DNA of 64,000 nucleotides from Rhabditoides inermis (GCA_963966185.1 CAWZYM010000205.1:1132001-1196000); one strand, 5' to 3'. Positions 1-13,424 are shown, counted from the first letter of the stretch. A program made the numbers and translations. The notes: generated by a model not told the origin, from the letters alone.

Positions 1-185
1 TCCTGACATAAATTTGACTAATACTATTAGGTTTCTTTGACCCTGAAGAGCGCAGAAAAATTCGTGTTGTCGACTGTTTGAGAACGATGCGCCGGTAGAC
101 CGAACGAAAAGGCGGCGCATATTATTTATTTTCTATCGATTTTGAGAGTTTTATGCCCTTGGAAACAAACTAACCATCCTGACAT

Positions 186-3110
186 AAACTTAACTATTAC
201 TATCAGGTTTTTTTGACTATGAAGAGCGCAGAAAATTTTGTTTTGTCGACTGTTTGAGAACGATGCGCCGGTAGACCGAACGAAAAGGCGGCGCATCTTA
301 TTTGTTTTCTATCGATTTTGAGAGTTTTATGCCCTCGGAAACAAACTAACCATCCTGACATAAATTTGACTAATACTACTAGGTTTCGTTGACCCTGAAG
401 AGCGCAGAAAAATTCGTGTTGTCGACTGTTTGAGAACGATGCGCCGGTAGACCGAACGAAAAGGCGGCGCATAATATTTATTTTCTATCGATTTTGAGAG
501 TTTCATGCCCTCGGAAACAAACTGACCATCCTGAGATAAATTTGACTATTACTATCAGGTTTCTTTGACCCTGAAAAGCGCAGAAAAATTCGTGTTGTCG
601 ACTGTTTGAGAACGATGCGCCGGTAGACCGAACGAAAAGGCGACGCATCTTATTTATTTTCTATCGATTTTGAGAGTTTCATGCCCTCGGAAACAAACTA
701 ACCATCCTGACATAAATTCGACTATTACTTTTAGGTTTCTTTGACCCTGAAGAGCGCAGAAAAATTTGTGTTGTCGACTGTTTGAGAACGATGCGCCGGT
801 AGACCGAACGAAAAGGCGGCGCATCTTATTTATTTTCTATCGATTTTGAGAGTTTCATGCCCTCGGAAACAAACTAACCATCCTGACATAAATTTGACTA
901 TTATATTCAGATTTTTTTGACCCTAAAAAGTGCAGAAAAATTAGTGTTGTCGACTGTTTGAGAACGATGCGCCGGTAGACCGAACGAAAAGGCGGCGCAT
1001 CTTATTTATTTTCTATCGATTTTGAGAGTTTCATGCCCTCGGAAACAAACTAACCATCCTGACATAAATTTGACTATTACTATCAGGTTTCTTTGACCCT
1101 GAAGAGCGCAGAACAAATCGTGTTGTCGACTGTTTGAGAACGATGCGCCGGTAGACCGAACGAAAAGGCGGCGCATCTTATATGTTTTCTATCGATTTTG
1201 AGAGTTTCATGCCCTCGGAAAAAAAACTAACCAACCTGACATAAATTTGACTAATACTGTTAGGTTTCTTTGACCCTGAAGAGCGCAGAAAAACTCGTGT
1301 TGTCGACTGTTTGAGAACGATGCGCCGGTAGACCGAACGAAAAGGCGGCGCATCTTATTTGTTTTCTATCGATTTTGAGAGTTTCATGCCCTCGGAAACA
1401 AACCAAACATCCTGAAATAAATTTGACTAATACTATTAGGTTTCTTTGACCCTGAAGAGCGCAGAAAAATTCGTGTGGTCGACTGTTTGAGAACGATGCG
1501 CCGGTAGACCGAACGAAAAGGCGGCGCATATTATTTATTTTCTATCGGTTTTGAGAGTTTCATGCCCTCGGAAACAAACTAACCATCCTGACATAAATTT
1601 GACTAATACTATTAGGTTTCTTTGACCCTGAAGAGCGCAGAAAAATTCGTGTTGTCGACTGTTTGAGAACGATGCGCCGGTAGACCGAACGAAAAGGCGG
1701 CGCATATTATTTATTTTCTATCGATTTTGAGAGTTTTATGCCCTTGGAAACAAACTAACCATCCTGACATAAACTTAACTATTACTATCAGGTTTTTTTT
1801 GACTATGAAGAGCGCAGAAAATTTTGTTTTGTCGACTGTTTGAGAACGATGCGCCGGTAGACCGAACGAAAAGGCGGCGCATCTTATTTGTTTTCTATCG
1901 ATTTTGAGAGTTTTATGCCCTCGGAAACAAACTGACCATCCTGACATAAATTTGACTAATACTATTAGGTTTCTTTGACCCTGAAGAGCGCAGAAAAATT
2001 CGTGTTGTCGACTGTTTGAGAACGATGCGCCGGTAGACCGAACGAAAAGGCGGCGCATCTTATTTATTTTCTATCGATTTTGAGAGTTTCATGCCCTCGG
2101 AAACAAACTGACCAACCTGACATAAATTTGACTATTACTATCAGGTTTCTTTGACCCTGAAGAGCGCAGAAAAAATCGTGTTGTCGACTGTTTGAGAACG
2201 ATGCGCCGGTAGACCGAACGAAAAGGCGGCGCATCTTATTTGTTTTCTATCGATTTTGAGAGTTTCATGCCCTCGGAAAAAAACTAACCAACCTGACATA
2301 AATTTGACTAATACTGTAAGGTTTCTTTGACCCTGAAGAGCGCAGAAAAACTCGTGTTGTCGACTGTTTGAGAACGATGCGCCGGTAGACCGAACGAAAA
2401 GGCGGCGCATCTTATTTGTTTTCTATCGATTTTGAGAGTTTCATGCCCTCGGAAACAAACCAAACATCCTGACATAAATTTGACTAATACTATTAGGTTT
2501 CTTTGACCCTGAAGAGCGCAGAAAAATTCGTGTTGTCGACTGTTTGAGAACGATGCGCCGGTAGACCGAACGAAAAGGCGGCGCATATTATTTATTTTCT
2601 ATCGGTTTTGAGAGTTTCATGCCCTCGGAAACAAACTAACCATCCTGACATAAATTTGACTAATACTATTAGGTTTCTTTGACCCTGAAGAGCGCAGAAA
2701 AATTCGTGTTGTCGACTGTTTGAGAACGATGCGCCGGTAGACCGAACGAAAAGGCGGCGCATATTATTTATTTTCTATCGATTTTGAGAGTTTTATGCCC
2801 TTGGAAACAAACTAACCATCCTGACATAAACTTAACTATTACTATCAGGTTTTTTTGACTATGAAGAGCGCAGAAAATTTTGTTTTGTCGACTGTTTGAG
2901 AACGATGCGCCGGTACTCCGAACGAAAAGGCGGCGCATCTTATTTGTTTTCTATCGATTTTGAGAGTTTTATGCCCTCGGAAACAAACTAACCATCCTGA
3001 CATAAATTTGACTAATACTACTAGGTTTCGTTGACCCTGAAGAGCGCAGAAAAATTCGTGTTGTCGACTGTTTGAGAACGATGCGCCGGTAGACCGAACG
3101 AAAAGGCGGC
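186..3110. repeat. Higher-order block in domain A (9-mer then 6-mer spacing)
   Basis: A rare variant, aaacttaac followed downstream by ttgactatgaag, occurs at 186, 1771 and 2828, and again at 9811. The offsets are 1585 bp (nine monomers) and 1057 bp (six monomers). A second marker, caaaccaaacatcc, lies just upstream of the 1771 and 2828 copies (about 1400 and 2457), and recurs near 8914 and 9437. The flanking monomers match in order, so these are duplicated multi-monomer blocks, and part of the same block was also copied to 9.3-10.1 kb. Confidence 0.75.
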
Positions 3111-3299
3111 GCATCTTATTTGTTTTCTATCCATTTTGAGAGTTTTATGCCCTCGGAAACAGACTAACCATCCTGACATAAATTTGACGATTACTATCAA
3201 GTTTATTTGACCCTGAAGAGCGCAGAAAATTTCGTGTTGTCGACTGTTTGAGAACGATGCGCCGGTAGACCGAACGAAAAGGCGGCGCATCTTATTTAT

Positions 3300-6200
3300 T
3301 TTCTATCGATTTTGAGAGTTTTATGCCCTCGGAAACAAACTAACATAAATTTGACTATTACTAACAGGTTTCTTTGACCCTGAAGAGCGCAGAAAAATTC
3401 GTGTTGTCGACTGTTTGAGAACGATGCGCCGGTAGACCGAACGAAAAGGCGGCGCATCTTATTTATTTTCTATCCATTTTGAGAGTTTCATGCCCTCGGA
3501 AACAAACTAACCAACCTGACATAAATTTGACTAATACTGTTAGGTTTCTTTGACCCTGAAGAGCGCAGAAAATTTCGTGTTGTCGACTGTTTGAGAACGA
3601 TGCGCCGGTAGACCGAACGAAAAGGCGGCGCATCTTATTTTTTTTGTTCGATTTTGAGAGTTTCATGCTTTGGAAACAAACTAAACATCCTGACATAAAT
3701 TTGACTATGACTATCAGGTTTCGTTGACCCTGAGAAGCGCAGAAAAATTCGTGTTGTCGACTGTTTGAGAACGATGCGCCGGTAGAACGAACGAAAAGGC
3801 GGCGCATCTTATTTGTTTTCTTTCGATTTTGAGAGTTTTATGCCCTCGGAAACAAACTAACATGAATTTGACTAGCACTAACAGGTTTCTTTGACCCTGA
3901 AAAGCGCAGAAAATATCGTGTTGTCGACTGTTTGAGAACGATGCGCCGGTAGACCGAACGAAAAGGCGGCGCATTTCATTTATTTTCTATCCATTTTGAG
4001 AGTTTCATGCCCTCGGAAACAAACTAAACATCCTGACATAAAGTTGATTATTACTATCAGTTTCTTTGATCCTGAAGAGCGCAGAAAAATTCGTGTTGTC
4101 GACTGTTTGAGAACGATGCGCCGGTAGACCGAACGAAAAGGCGGCGCATCTTATTTATTTTCTATCCATTTTGAGAGTTTCATGCCCTCGGAAACAAACT
4201 AATCATCCTGGCAAAAATTTGACTATTACTATCAGGTTTCTTTGACCCTGAAGAGCGCAGAAAATTTCGTGTTGTCGTCTGTTTGAGAACGATGCGCCGG
4301 TAGACCGAACGAAAAGGCGGCGCATCTTATTTATTTTCTATCGATTTTGAAAGTTTCATGCCCTCGGAAACAAACTAACCATCCTGACATAATTTTGACT
4401 ATTACTATCAGGTTTTTTTGACCCTGAAGAGCGCAGAAAAAATCGTGTTGTCGACTGTTTGAAAACGATGCGCCGATAGACCGAACGAAAAGGCGGCGCA
4501 TCGTATTTATTTTCTATCGATTTTGAGAGTTTCATGCCCTCGGAAACAAACTAACCATCCTGACATAAATTTGACTATTACTATCTGGTTTCTTTGACCT
4601 TGAAAAGCGCAGAAAAAATCGTGTCGTCGACTGTTTGAGAACGATGCGCCGGTAGATCGAACGAAAAGGCGGCGCATATTATTTATTTTCTATCCATTTT
4701 GAGAGTTTCATGCCCTCGGAAACAGACTAACCATCCTGACATAAATTTGACGATTACTATCAAGTTTATTTGACCCTGAAGAGCGCAGAAAATTTCGTGT
4801 TGTCGACTGTTTGAGAACGATGCGCCGGTAGACCGAACGAAAAGGCGGCGCATCTTATTTATTTTCTATCGATTTTGAGAGTTTTATGCCCTCGGAAACA
4901 AACTAACATAAATTTGACTATTACTAACAGGTTTCTTTGACCCTGAAGAGCGCAGAAAAATTCGTGTTGTCGACTGTTTGAGAACGATGCGCCGGTAGAC
5001 CGAACGAAAAGGCGGCGCATCTTATTTATTTTCTATCCATTTTGAGAGTTTCATGCTTTGGAAACAAACTAACCAACCTGACATAAATTTGACTAATACT
5101 GTTAGGTTTCTTTGACCCTGAAGAGCGCAGAAAATTTCGTGTTGTCGACTGTTTGAGAACGATGCGCCGGTAGACCGAACGAAAAGGCGGCGCATCTTAT
5201 TTTTTTTGTTCGATTTTGAGAGTTTCATGCTTTGGAAACAAACTAAACATCCTGACATAAATTTGACTATGACTATCAGGTTTCGTTGACCCTGAGAAGC
5301 GCAGAAAAATTCGTGTTGTCGACTGTTTGAGAACGATGCGCCGGTAGAACGAACGAAAAGGCGGCGCATCTTATTTATTTTCTATCGATTTTGAGAGTTT
5401 CATGCCCTCGGAAACAAACTGACCAACCTGACATAAATTTGACTATTACTATCAGGTTTCTTTGACCCTGAAGAGCGCAGAAAATTTCGTGTTGTCGACT
5501 GTTTGAGAACGATGCGCCGGTAGACCGAACGAAAAGGCGGCGCATCTTATATGTTTTCTATCGATTTTGAGAGTTTCATGCCCTCGGAAAAAAACTAACC
5601 AACCTGACATAAATTTGACTAATACTGTTAGGTTTCTTTGACCCTGAAGAGCGCAGAAAAGTTCGTGTTGTCGACTGTTTGAGAACGATGCGCCGGTAGA
5701 CCGAACGAAAAGGCGGCGCATCTTATTTGTTTTCTATCGATTTTGAGAGTTTCATGCCCTCGGAAACAAACTAAACATCCTGACATAAAGTTGATTATTA
5801 CTATCAGTTTCTTTGATCCTGAAGAGCGCAGAAAAGTTCGTGTTGTCGACTGTTTGAGAACGATGCGCCGGTAGACCGAACGAAAAGGCGGCGCATCTTA
5901 TTTATTTTCTATCCATTTTGAGAGTTTCATGCCCTCGGAAACAAACTAAACATCCTGACATAAATTTGACTATTACTATCAGGTTTCTTTGACCCTGAAG
6001 AGCGCAGAAAATTTCGTGTTGTCGTCTGTTTGAGAACGATGCGCCGGTAGACCGAACGAAAAGGCGGCGCATCTTATTTATTTTCTATCGATTTTGAGAG
6101 TTTCATGCCCTCGGAAACAAACTAACCATCCTGACATAATTTTGACTATTACTATCAGGTTTTTTTGACCCTGAAGAGCGCAGAAAAAATCGTGTTGTCG

Positions 6201-9200
6201 ACTGTTTGAAAACGATGCGCCGATAGACCGAACGAAAAGGCGGCGCATCGTATTTATTTTCTATCGATTTTGAGAGTTTCATGCCCTCGGAAACAAACTA
6301 ACCATCCTGACATAAATTTGACTATTACTATCTGGTTTCTTTGACCTTGAAAAGCGCAGAAAAAATCGTGTCGTCGACTGTTTGAGAACGATGCGCCGGT
6401 AGATCGAACGAAAAGGCGGCGCATATTATTTATTTTCTATCCATTTTGAGAGTTTCATGCCCTCGGAAACAGACTAACCATCCTGACATAAATTTGACGA
6501 TTACTATCAAGTTTATTTGACCCTGAAGAGCGCAAAAAATTTCGTGTTGTCGACTGTTTGAGAACGATGCGCCGGTAGACCGAACGAAAAGGCGGCGCAT
6601 CTTATTTATTTTCTATCGATTTTGAGAGTTTTATGCCCTCGGAAACAAACTAACATAAATTTGACTATTACTAACAGGTTTCTTTGACCCTGAAGAGCGC
6701 AGAAAAATTCGTGTTGTCGACTGTTTGAGAACGATGCGCCGGTAGACCGAACGAAAAGGCGGCGCATCTTATTTATTTTCTATCCATTTTGAGAGTTTCA
6801 TGCCCTCGGAAACAAACTAACCAACCTGACATAAATTTGACTAACACTGTTAGGTTTCTGTGACCCTGAAGAGCGCAGAAAATTTCGTGTTGTCGACTGT
6901 TTGAGAACGATGCGCCGGTAGACCGAACGAAAAGGCGGCGCATCTTATTTTTTTTGTTCGATTTTGAGAGTTTCATGCTTTGGAAACAAACTAAACATCC
7001 TGACATAAATTTGACTATGACTATCAGGTTTCTTTGACCCTGAAGAGCGCAGAAAAACTCGTGTTGTCGACTGTTTGAGAACGATGCGCCGGTAGACCGA
7101 ACGAAAAGGCGGCGCATCTTATTTATTTTCTATCGATTTTGAGAGTTTCATGCCCTCGGAAACAAACTAAACATCCTGACATAAAGTTGATTATTACTAT
7201 CAGTTTCTTTGATCCTGAAGAGCGCAGAAAAATTCGTGTTGTCGACTGTTTGAGAACGATGCGCCGGTAGACCGAACGAAAAGGCGGCGCATCTTATTTA
7301 TTTTCTATCCATTTTGAGAGTTTCATGCCCTCGGAAACAAACTAATCATCCTGGCAAAAATTTGACTATTACTATCAGGTTTCTTTGACCCTGAAGAGCG
7401 CAGAAAATTTCGTGTTGTCGTCTGTTTGAGAACGATGCGCCGGTAGACCGAACGAAAAGGCGGCGCATCTTATTTATTTTCTATCGATTTTGAGAGTTTC
7501 ATGCCCTCGGAAACAAACTAACCATCCTGACATAATTTTGACTATTACTATCAGGTTTTTTTGACCCTGAAGAGCGCAGAAAAAATCGTGTTGTCGACTG
7601 TTTGAAAACGATGCGCCGATAGACCGAACGAAAAGGCGGCGCATCGTATTTATTTTCTATCGATTTTGAGAGTTTCATGCCCTCGGAAACAAACTAACCA
7701 TCCTGACATAAATTTGACTATTACTATCTGGTTTCTTTGACCTTGAAAAGCGCAGAAAAAATCGTGTCGTCGACTGTTTGAGAACGATGCGCCGGTAGAT
7801 CGAACGAAAAGGCGGCGCATATTATTTATTTTCTATCCATTTTGAGAGTTTCATGCCCTCGGAAACAGACTAACCATCCTGACATCAATTTGACGATTAC
7901 TATCAAGTTTATTTGACCCTGAAGAGCGCAGAAAATTTCGTGTTGTCGACTGTTTGAGAACGATGCGCCGGTAGACCGAACGAAAAGGCGGCGCATCTTA
8001 TTTATTTTCTATCGATTTTGAGAGTTTTATGCCCTCGGAAACAAACTAACATAAATTTGACTATTACTAACAGGTTTCTTTGACCCTGAAGAGCGCAGAA
8101 AAATTCGTGTTGTCGACTGTTTGAGAACGATGCGCCGGTAGACCGAACGAAAAGGCGGCGCATCTTATTTATTTTCTATCCATTTTGAGAGTTTCATGCC
8201 CTCGGAAACAAACTAACCAACCTGACATAAATTTGACTAATACTGTTAGGTTTCTTTGACCCTGAAGAGCGCAGAAAATTTCGTGTTGTCGACTGTTTGA
8301 GAACGATGCGCCGGTAGACCGAACGAAAAGGCGGCGCATCTTATTTTTTTTGTTCGATTTTGAGAGTTTCATGCTTTGGAAACAAACTAAACATCCTGAC
8401 ATAAATTTGACTATGACTATCAGGTTTCGTTGACCCTGAGAAGCGCAGAAAAAATCGTGTTGTCGACTGTTTGAGAACGATGCGCCGGTAGAACGAACGA
8501 AAAGGCGGCGCATCTTATTTATTTTCTATCGATTTTGAGAGTTTCATGCCCTCGGAAACAAACTGACCAACCTGACATAAATTTGACTATTACTATCAAG
8601 TTTCTTTGACCCTGAAGAGCGCAGAAAAAATCGTGTTGTCGACTGTTTGAGAACGATGCGCCGGTAGACCGAACGAAAAGGCGGCGCATCTTATATGTTT
8701 TCTATCGATTTTGAGAGTTTCATGCCCTCGGAAAAAAAACTAACCAACCTGACATAAATTTGACTAATACTGTTAGGTTTCTTTGACCCTGAAGAGCGCA
8801 GAAAAGTTCGTGTTGTCGACTGTTTGAGAACGATGCGCCGGTAGACCGAACGAAAAGGCGGCGCATCTTATTTGTTTTCTATCGATTTTGAGAGTTTCAT
8901 GCCCTCGGAAACAAACCAAACATCCTGACATAAATTTGACTAATACTATTAGGTTTCTTTGACCCTGAATAGCGCAGAAAAATTCGTGTTGTCGACTGTT
9001 TGAGAACGATGCGCCGGTTGACCGAACGAAAAAGCGGCGCATCTTATTTATTTTCTATCGATTTTGAGAGTTTCATGCCCTCGGAAACAAACTAACCATC
9101 CTGACATAAATTCGACTATTACTATCAGGTTTCTTTGACCCTGAGAAGCGCAGAAAAATTCGTGTTGTCGACTGTTTGGGACGATGCGCCGGTAGACCGA

Positions 9201-11150
9201 ACGAAAAGGCGGTGCATCCTATTGATTTTCTATCCATTTTGAGAATTTCATGCCCTTGAAAACAAACTAACCATCCTGACATAAATTTGACTATTACTAT
9301 CAGGTTTCTTTGACCCTGAAAAGCGCAGAAAAAGTCGTGTTGTCGACTGTTTGAGAACGATGCGCCGGTAGACCGAACGAAAAGGCGGCGCATCTTATTT
9401 GTTTTCTATCGATTTTGAGAGTTTCATGCCCTCGGAAACAAACCAAACATCCTGACATAAATTTGACTAATACTATTAGGTTTCTTTGACCCTGAAGAGC
9501 GCAGAAAAATTCGTGTTGTCGACTGTTTGAGAACGATGCGCCGGTAGACCGAACGAAAAGGCGGCGCATATTATTTATTTTCTATCGGTTTTGAGAGTTT
9601 CATGCCCTCGGAAACAAACTAACCATCCTGACATAAATTTGACTAATACTATTAGGTTTCTTTGACCCTGAAGAGCGCAGAAAAATTCGTGTTGTCGACT
9701 GTTTGAGAACGATGCGCCGGTAGACCGAACGAAAAGGCGGCGCATATTATTTATTTTCTATCGATTTTGAGAGTTTTATGCCCTTGGAAACAAACTAACC
9801 ATCCTGACATAAACTTAACTATTACTATCAGGTTTTTTTGACTATGAAAAGCGCAGAAAATTTTGTTTTGTCGACTGTTTGAGAACGATGCGCCGGTAGA
9901 CCAAACGAAAAGGCGGCGCATCTTATTTGTTTTCTATCGATTTTGAGAGTTTTATGCCCTCGGAAACAAACTAACCATCCTGACATAAATTTGACTAATA
10001 CTATTAGGTTTCTTTGACCCTGAAGAGCGCAGAAAAATTCGTGTTGTCGACTGTTTGAGAACGATGCGCCGGTAGACCGAACGAAAAGGCGGCGCATATT
10101 ATTTATTTTCTATCGATTTTGAGAGTTTCATGCCCTCGGAAACAAACTAACCATCCTGACATAAATTTGATTAACACTATTAGGTTTCTTTGACCCTGAA
10201 GAGCGCAGAAAAATTCGTGTTGTCGACTGTTTGAGAACGATGCGCCGGTAGACCGAACGAAAAGGCGGCGCTTATTATTTATTTTCTATCGATTTTGAGA
10301 GTTTTATGCCCTCGGAAACAAACTAACCATCCTGACATAAATTTGACTATTACTATCTGGTTTCTTTGACCTTGAAAAGCGCAGAAAAAATCGTGTCGTC
10401 GACTGTTTGAGAACGATGCGCCGGTAGATCGAACGAAAAGGCGGCGCATATTATTTATTTTCTATCCATTTTGAGAGTTTCATGCCCTCGGAAACAGACT
10501 AACCATCCTGACATAAATTTGACGATTACTATCAAGTTTATTTGACCCTGAAGAGCGCAGAAAATTTCGTGTTGTCGACTGTTTGAGAACGATGCGCCGG
10601 TAGACCGAACGAAAAGGCGGCGCATCTTATTTATTTTCTATCGATTTTGAGAGTTTTATGCCCTCGGAAACAAACTAACATAAATTTGACTATTACTAAC
10701 AGGTTTCTTTGACCCTGAAGAGCGCAGAAAAATTCGTGTTGTCGACTGTTTGAGAACGATGCGCCGGTAGACCGAACGAAAAGGCGGCGCATCTTATTTA
10801 TTTTCTATCCATTTTGAGAGTTTCATGCCCTCGGAAATAAACTAACCAACCTGACATAAATTTGACTAATACTGTTAGGTTTCTTTGACCCTGAAGAGCG
10901 CAGAAAATTTCGTGTTGTCGACTGTTTGAGAACGATGCGCCGGTAGACCGAACGAAAAGGCGGCGCATCTTATTTTTTTGTTCGATTTTGAGAGTTTCAT
11001 GCTTTGGAAACAAACTAAACATCCTGACATAAATTTGACTATGACTATCAGGTTTCGTTGACCCTGAGAAGCGCAGAAAAATTCGTGTTGTCGACTGTTT
11101 GAGAACGATGCGCCGGTAGAACGAACGAAAAGGCGTCGCATCTTATTTAT
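3300..11150. repeat. Higher-order blocks marked by a 167-bp monomer (domain A)
   Basis: A monomer with a 9-bp deletion (aaactaacataaatttg instead of aaactaaccatcctgac then ataaatttg) occurs at 3341, 4904, 6651, 8047 and 10676. The next monomers are also shared: one with a poly-T run before gttcgatttt (about 3640, 5200, 6950, 8345, 10975) and one with agaacgaacg. The offsets, about 1563, 1747, 1396 and 2629 bp, correspond to roughly 9, 10, 8 and 15 monomers. This is a higher-order repeat whose unit gains and loses whole monomers, as expected from unequal exchange. Confidence 0.8.
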
Positions 11151-11180
11151 TTTCTATCGATTTTGAGAGTTTCATGCCCT

Positions 11181-11350
11181 CGTAAACAAACTGACCATCC
11201 TGACTAAAATTTGACTACTACTATCAGGTTTTTTAACCTTGAAAGGCGCAAAAAAATCGTAATGTCGCCTGTTTGAGAACGATGCGCCGGTAGACCGAAC
11301 GAAAAGGCGGCGCATCTTATTTGTTTTCTTTCGATTTTGAGAGTTTTATG
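11181..11350. repeat. Strongly diverged monomer at the A/B border
   Basis: This unit differs from its neighbours at many sites at once: cgtaaacaaac instead of cggaaacaaac, tgactaaaatttg, a run of T followed by aaccttgaaaggcgc, and aatgtcgcctg instead of the usual gttgtcgactg, which destroys the GTCGAC site. The dyad itself (gatgcgccg to cggcgcatc) is intact. It sits where domain A variants give way to domain B variants, so it looks like a relict monomer from an old array border that escaped homogenisation. Confidence 0.65.
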
Positions 11351-13302
11351 CCCTCGGAAACAAACTAACATGAATTTGACTAGCACTAACAGGTTTCTTT
11401 GACCCTGAAAAGCGCAGAAAAATTCGTGTTGTCGACTGTTTGAGAACGATGCGCCGATAGACCGAACGAAAAGGCGGCGCATCGTAATTATTTTCTTTCG
11501 ATTTTGAGAGTTTCATGCTCTCGGAAACAAACTAACCATCCTGACATAAATTTGACTATTACTATCAGGTTTCTTTGACCCTGAAGAGCGCAGAAAATTT
11601 TGTGTTGTCGACTGTTTGAGAACGATGCGCCGATAGACCGAACGAAAAGGCGGCGCATCGTATTTATTTTCTTTCGATTTTGAGAGTTTCATGCCCTCGG
11701 AAACAAAATAACCATCCTGACATAAATTTGACTATTACTATTAGGTTTCTCTCACCCGAAAAAGCGCAGAAAAATTCGTGTTGCCGACTGTTTGAGAACG
11801 ATGCGCCGGTAGACCGAACGAAAAGGCGGCGCATCTTATTTATTTTCTATCGATTTTGAGAGTTTCATGCCCTCGGAAACAAACTAACCATCCTGACATA
11901 AACTCGACTCTTACTTTCAGGTTTTTTTGACCCTGAAAAGCGCAGAAAAATTCGTTTTGTCGACTGTTTGAGAACGATGCGCCGATAGACCGAACGAAAA
12001 GGCGGCGCATCTTATTTATTTTCTATCGATTTTGAGAGTTTCATGCCCTCGGAAACAAACTAACCATCCTGACATAAACTCGACTCTTACTTTCAGGTTT
12101 TTTTGACCCTGAAAAGCGCAGAAAAATTCGTTTTGTCGACTGTTTGAGAACGATGCGCCGATAGACCGAACGAAAAGGCGGCGCATCTTATTTATTTTCT
12201 ATCGATTTTGAGAGTTTCATGCCCTCGGAAACAAACTAACCATCCTGACATAAATTTGACTACTACTATCAGGTTTCTTTGACCCTGAAAAGCGCAGAAA
12301 ATTTCGTGTTGTCGACTGTTTGAGAACGATGCGCCGATAGACCGAACGAAAAGGCGGCGCATCTTATTTATTTTCTATCGATTTTGAGAGTTCCATGCCC
12401 TCGGAAACAAACTAACCATCCTGACATAAATTTGACTATTTCTATCAGGTTTCTCTGATCCGGAAAAACGCAGAAAAGTTCGTGTTGTCGACTGTTTGAG
12501 AACGATGCGCCGGTAGATCAAACGAAAAGGCGCGCATATTATTCATTTTCTATCGATTTTGAGAGTTTAATGCCCTCGGAAACAAACTAACCATCCTGAC
12601 ATAAATTTGACTATTACTATCAGGTTGGTTTCTTTGACCCTGAAGAGCGCAGAAAAGTTCGTGTTGTCGACTGTTTGAGAACGATGCGCCGGTAGACCGA
12701 ACGAAAAGGCGGCGCATCTTATTTATTTATTATCGATTTTGAGAGTTTCATGCCCTCGGAAACAAAGTAACCATCCTGACATAAATTTGACTACTACTAT
12801 CAGGTTTCTTTGACCCTGAAGAGCGCAGAAAATTTCGTGTTGTCGACTGTTTGAGAACGATGCGCCGGTAGACCGAACGGAAAGGCGGCGCATCTTATTT
12901 ATTTTCTATCCATTTTGAGAGTTTCATGCCCTCGGAAACAGACTAACCATCCTGACATAAATTTGACTATTACTATCAGGTTTCTTTGACCCTGAAAAGC
13001 GCAGAAAAATTCGTGTTGTCGACTGTTTGAGAACGATGCGCCGATAGACCGAACGAAAAGGCGGCGCATCGTATTTATTTTCTTTCGATTTTGAGAGTTT
13101 CATGCCCTCGGAAACAAACTAACCATCCTGACATAAATTTGACTGTTACTATCGGGTTTCTTTGACCCTGAAGAGCGCAGAAAAATTCGTGTTGTCGACT
13201 GTTTGAGAACGATGCGCCGATAGACCGAACGAAAAGGCGGCGCATCGTAATTATTTTCTTTCGATTTTGAGAGTTTCATGCTCTCGGAAACAAACTAACC
13301 AT

Positions 13303-13347
13303 CCTGACATAAATTTGACTATTACTATCAGGTTTCTTTGACCCTGA
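13303..13347. other. CCTGA/TCAGG alternating pentamers in the AT-rich half (example)
   Basis: In a typical monomer CCTGA (13303-13307), TCAGG (13328-13332) and CCTGA (13343-13347) follow one another with spacers of 20 and 10 nt, so each neighbouring pair is an inverted repeat. The pattern repeats in most monomers. The middle pentamer is often mutated (TTAGG or TCTGG types), so it is less conserved than the main dyad. It may be chance retained by copying. Confidence 0.6.
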
Positions 13348-13384
13348 AAAGCGCAGAAAATTTTGTGTTGTCGACTGTTTGAGA

Positions 13385-13424
13385 ACGATGCGCCGATAGA
13401 CCGAACGAAAAGGCGGCGCATCGT
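13385..13424. other. Conserved dyad of the monomer (example with 11-bp stem)
   Basis: This is a representative of an element present in nearly every monomer. The left arm acgatgcgccg (13385-13395) is the exact reverse complement of the right arm cggcgcatcgt (13414-13424), with an 18-nt spacer (atagaccgaacgaaaagg). In monomers whose right flank reads catctt the perfect stem is 9 bp, and where it reads catatt it is 8 bp. The arms and spacer are the least variable part of the monomer by eye, while the AT-rich half changes freely. Such a dyad could bind a dimeric protein or extrude as a cruciform. Neither is shown by sequence alone. Confidence 0.9.

Larger units (their letters stand above)
1..11180. 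repeat. Satellite domain A
   Basis: This is the left domain of the array. Diagnostic variants are a 3' dyad flank reading catattatt or cttatttg, the pentamer change to attagg or ctgttagg, monomers with atctggtttc plus gtcgtcgac plus gatcgaac (about 4580, 6330, 7737, 10345), and 167-bp monomers missing nine bases before ataaatttg. Several of these types reappear in domain C but I saw none in the interior of domain B. Variation between neighbours is higher than in most of domain B, which suggests an older or less recently homogenised segment. The borders are by eye and could move by a monomer or two. Confidence 0.8.

Noticed and set aside
384..400. tttcgttgaccctgaag as a CENP-B box
   Set aside because: The first half matches, but the essential A and CGGG positions do not, and the form with tttcgttg occurs in only a few monomers.
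203..472. Minus-strand ORFs of about 89-159 codons throughout domains A and C as protein-coding genes
   Set aside because: They begin and end at the same satellite positions, the frame shifts at each monomer (176 = 3x58+2), the same DNA is read in two frames within one ORF, and a whole domain lacks them. They follow from the repeat, not from coding selection.
1261..1265. TTAGG/TAGG as insect telomere repeat
   Set aside because: It occurs singly inside some monomers (attaggtttc) and never as a tandem TTAGG run.
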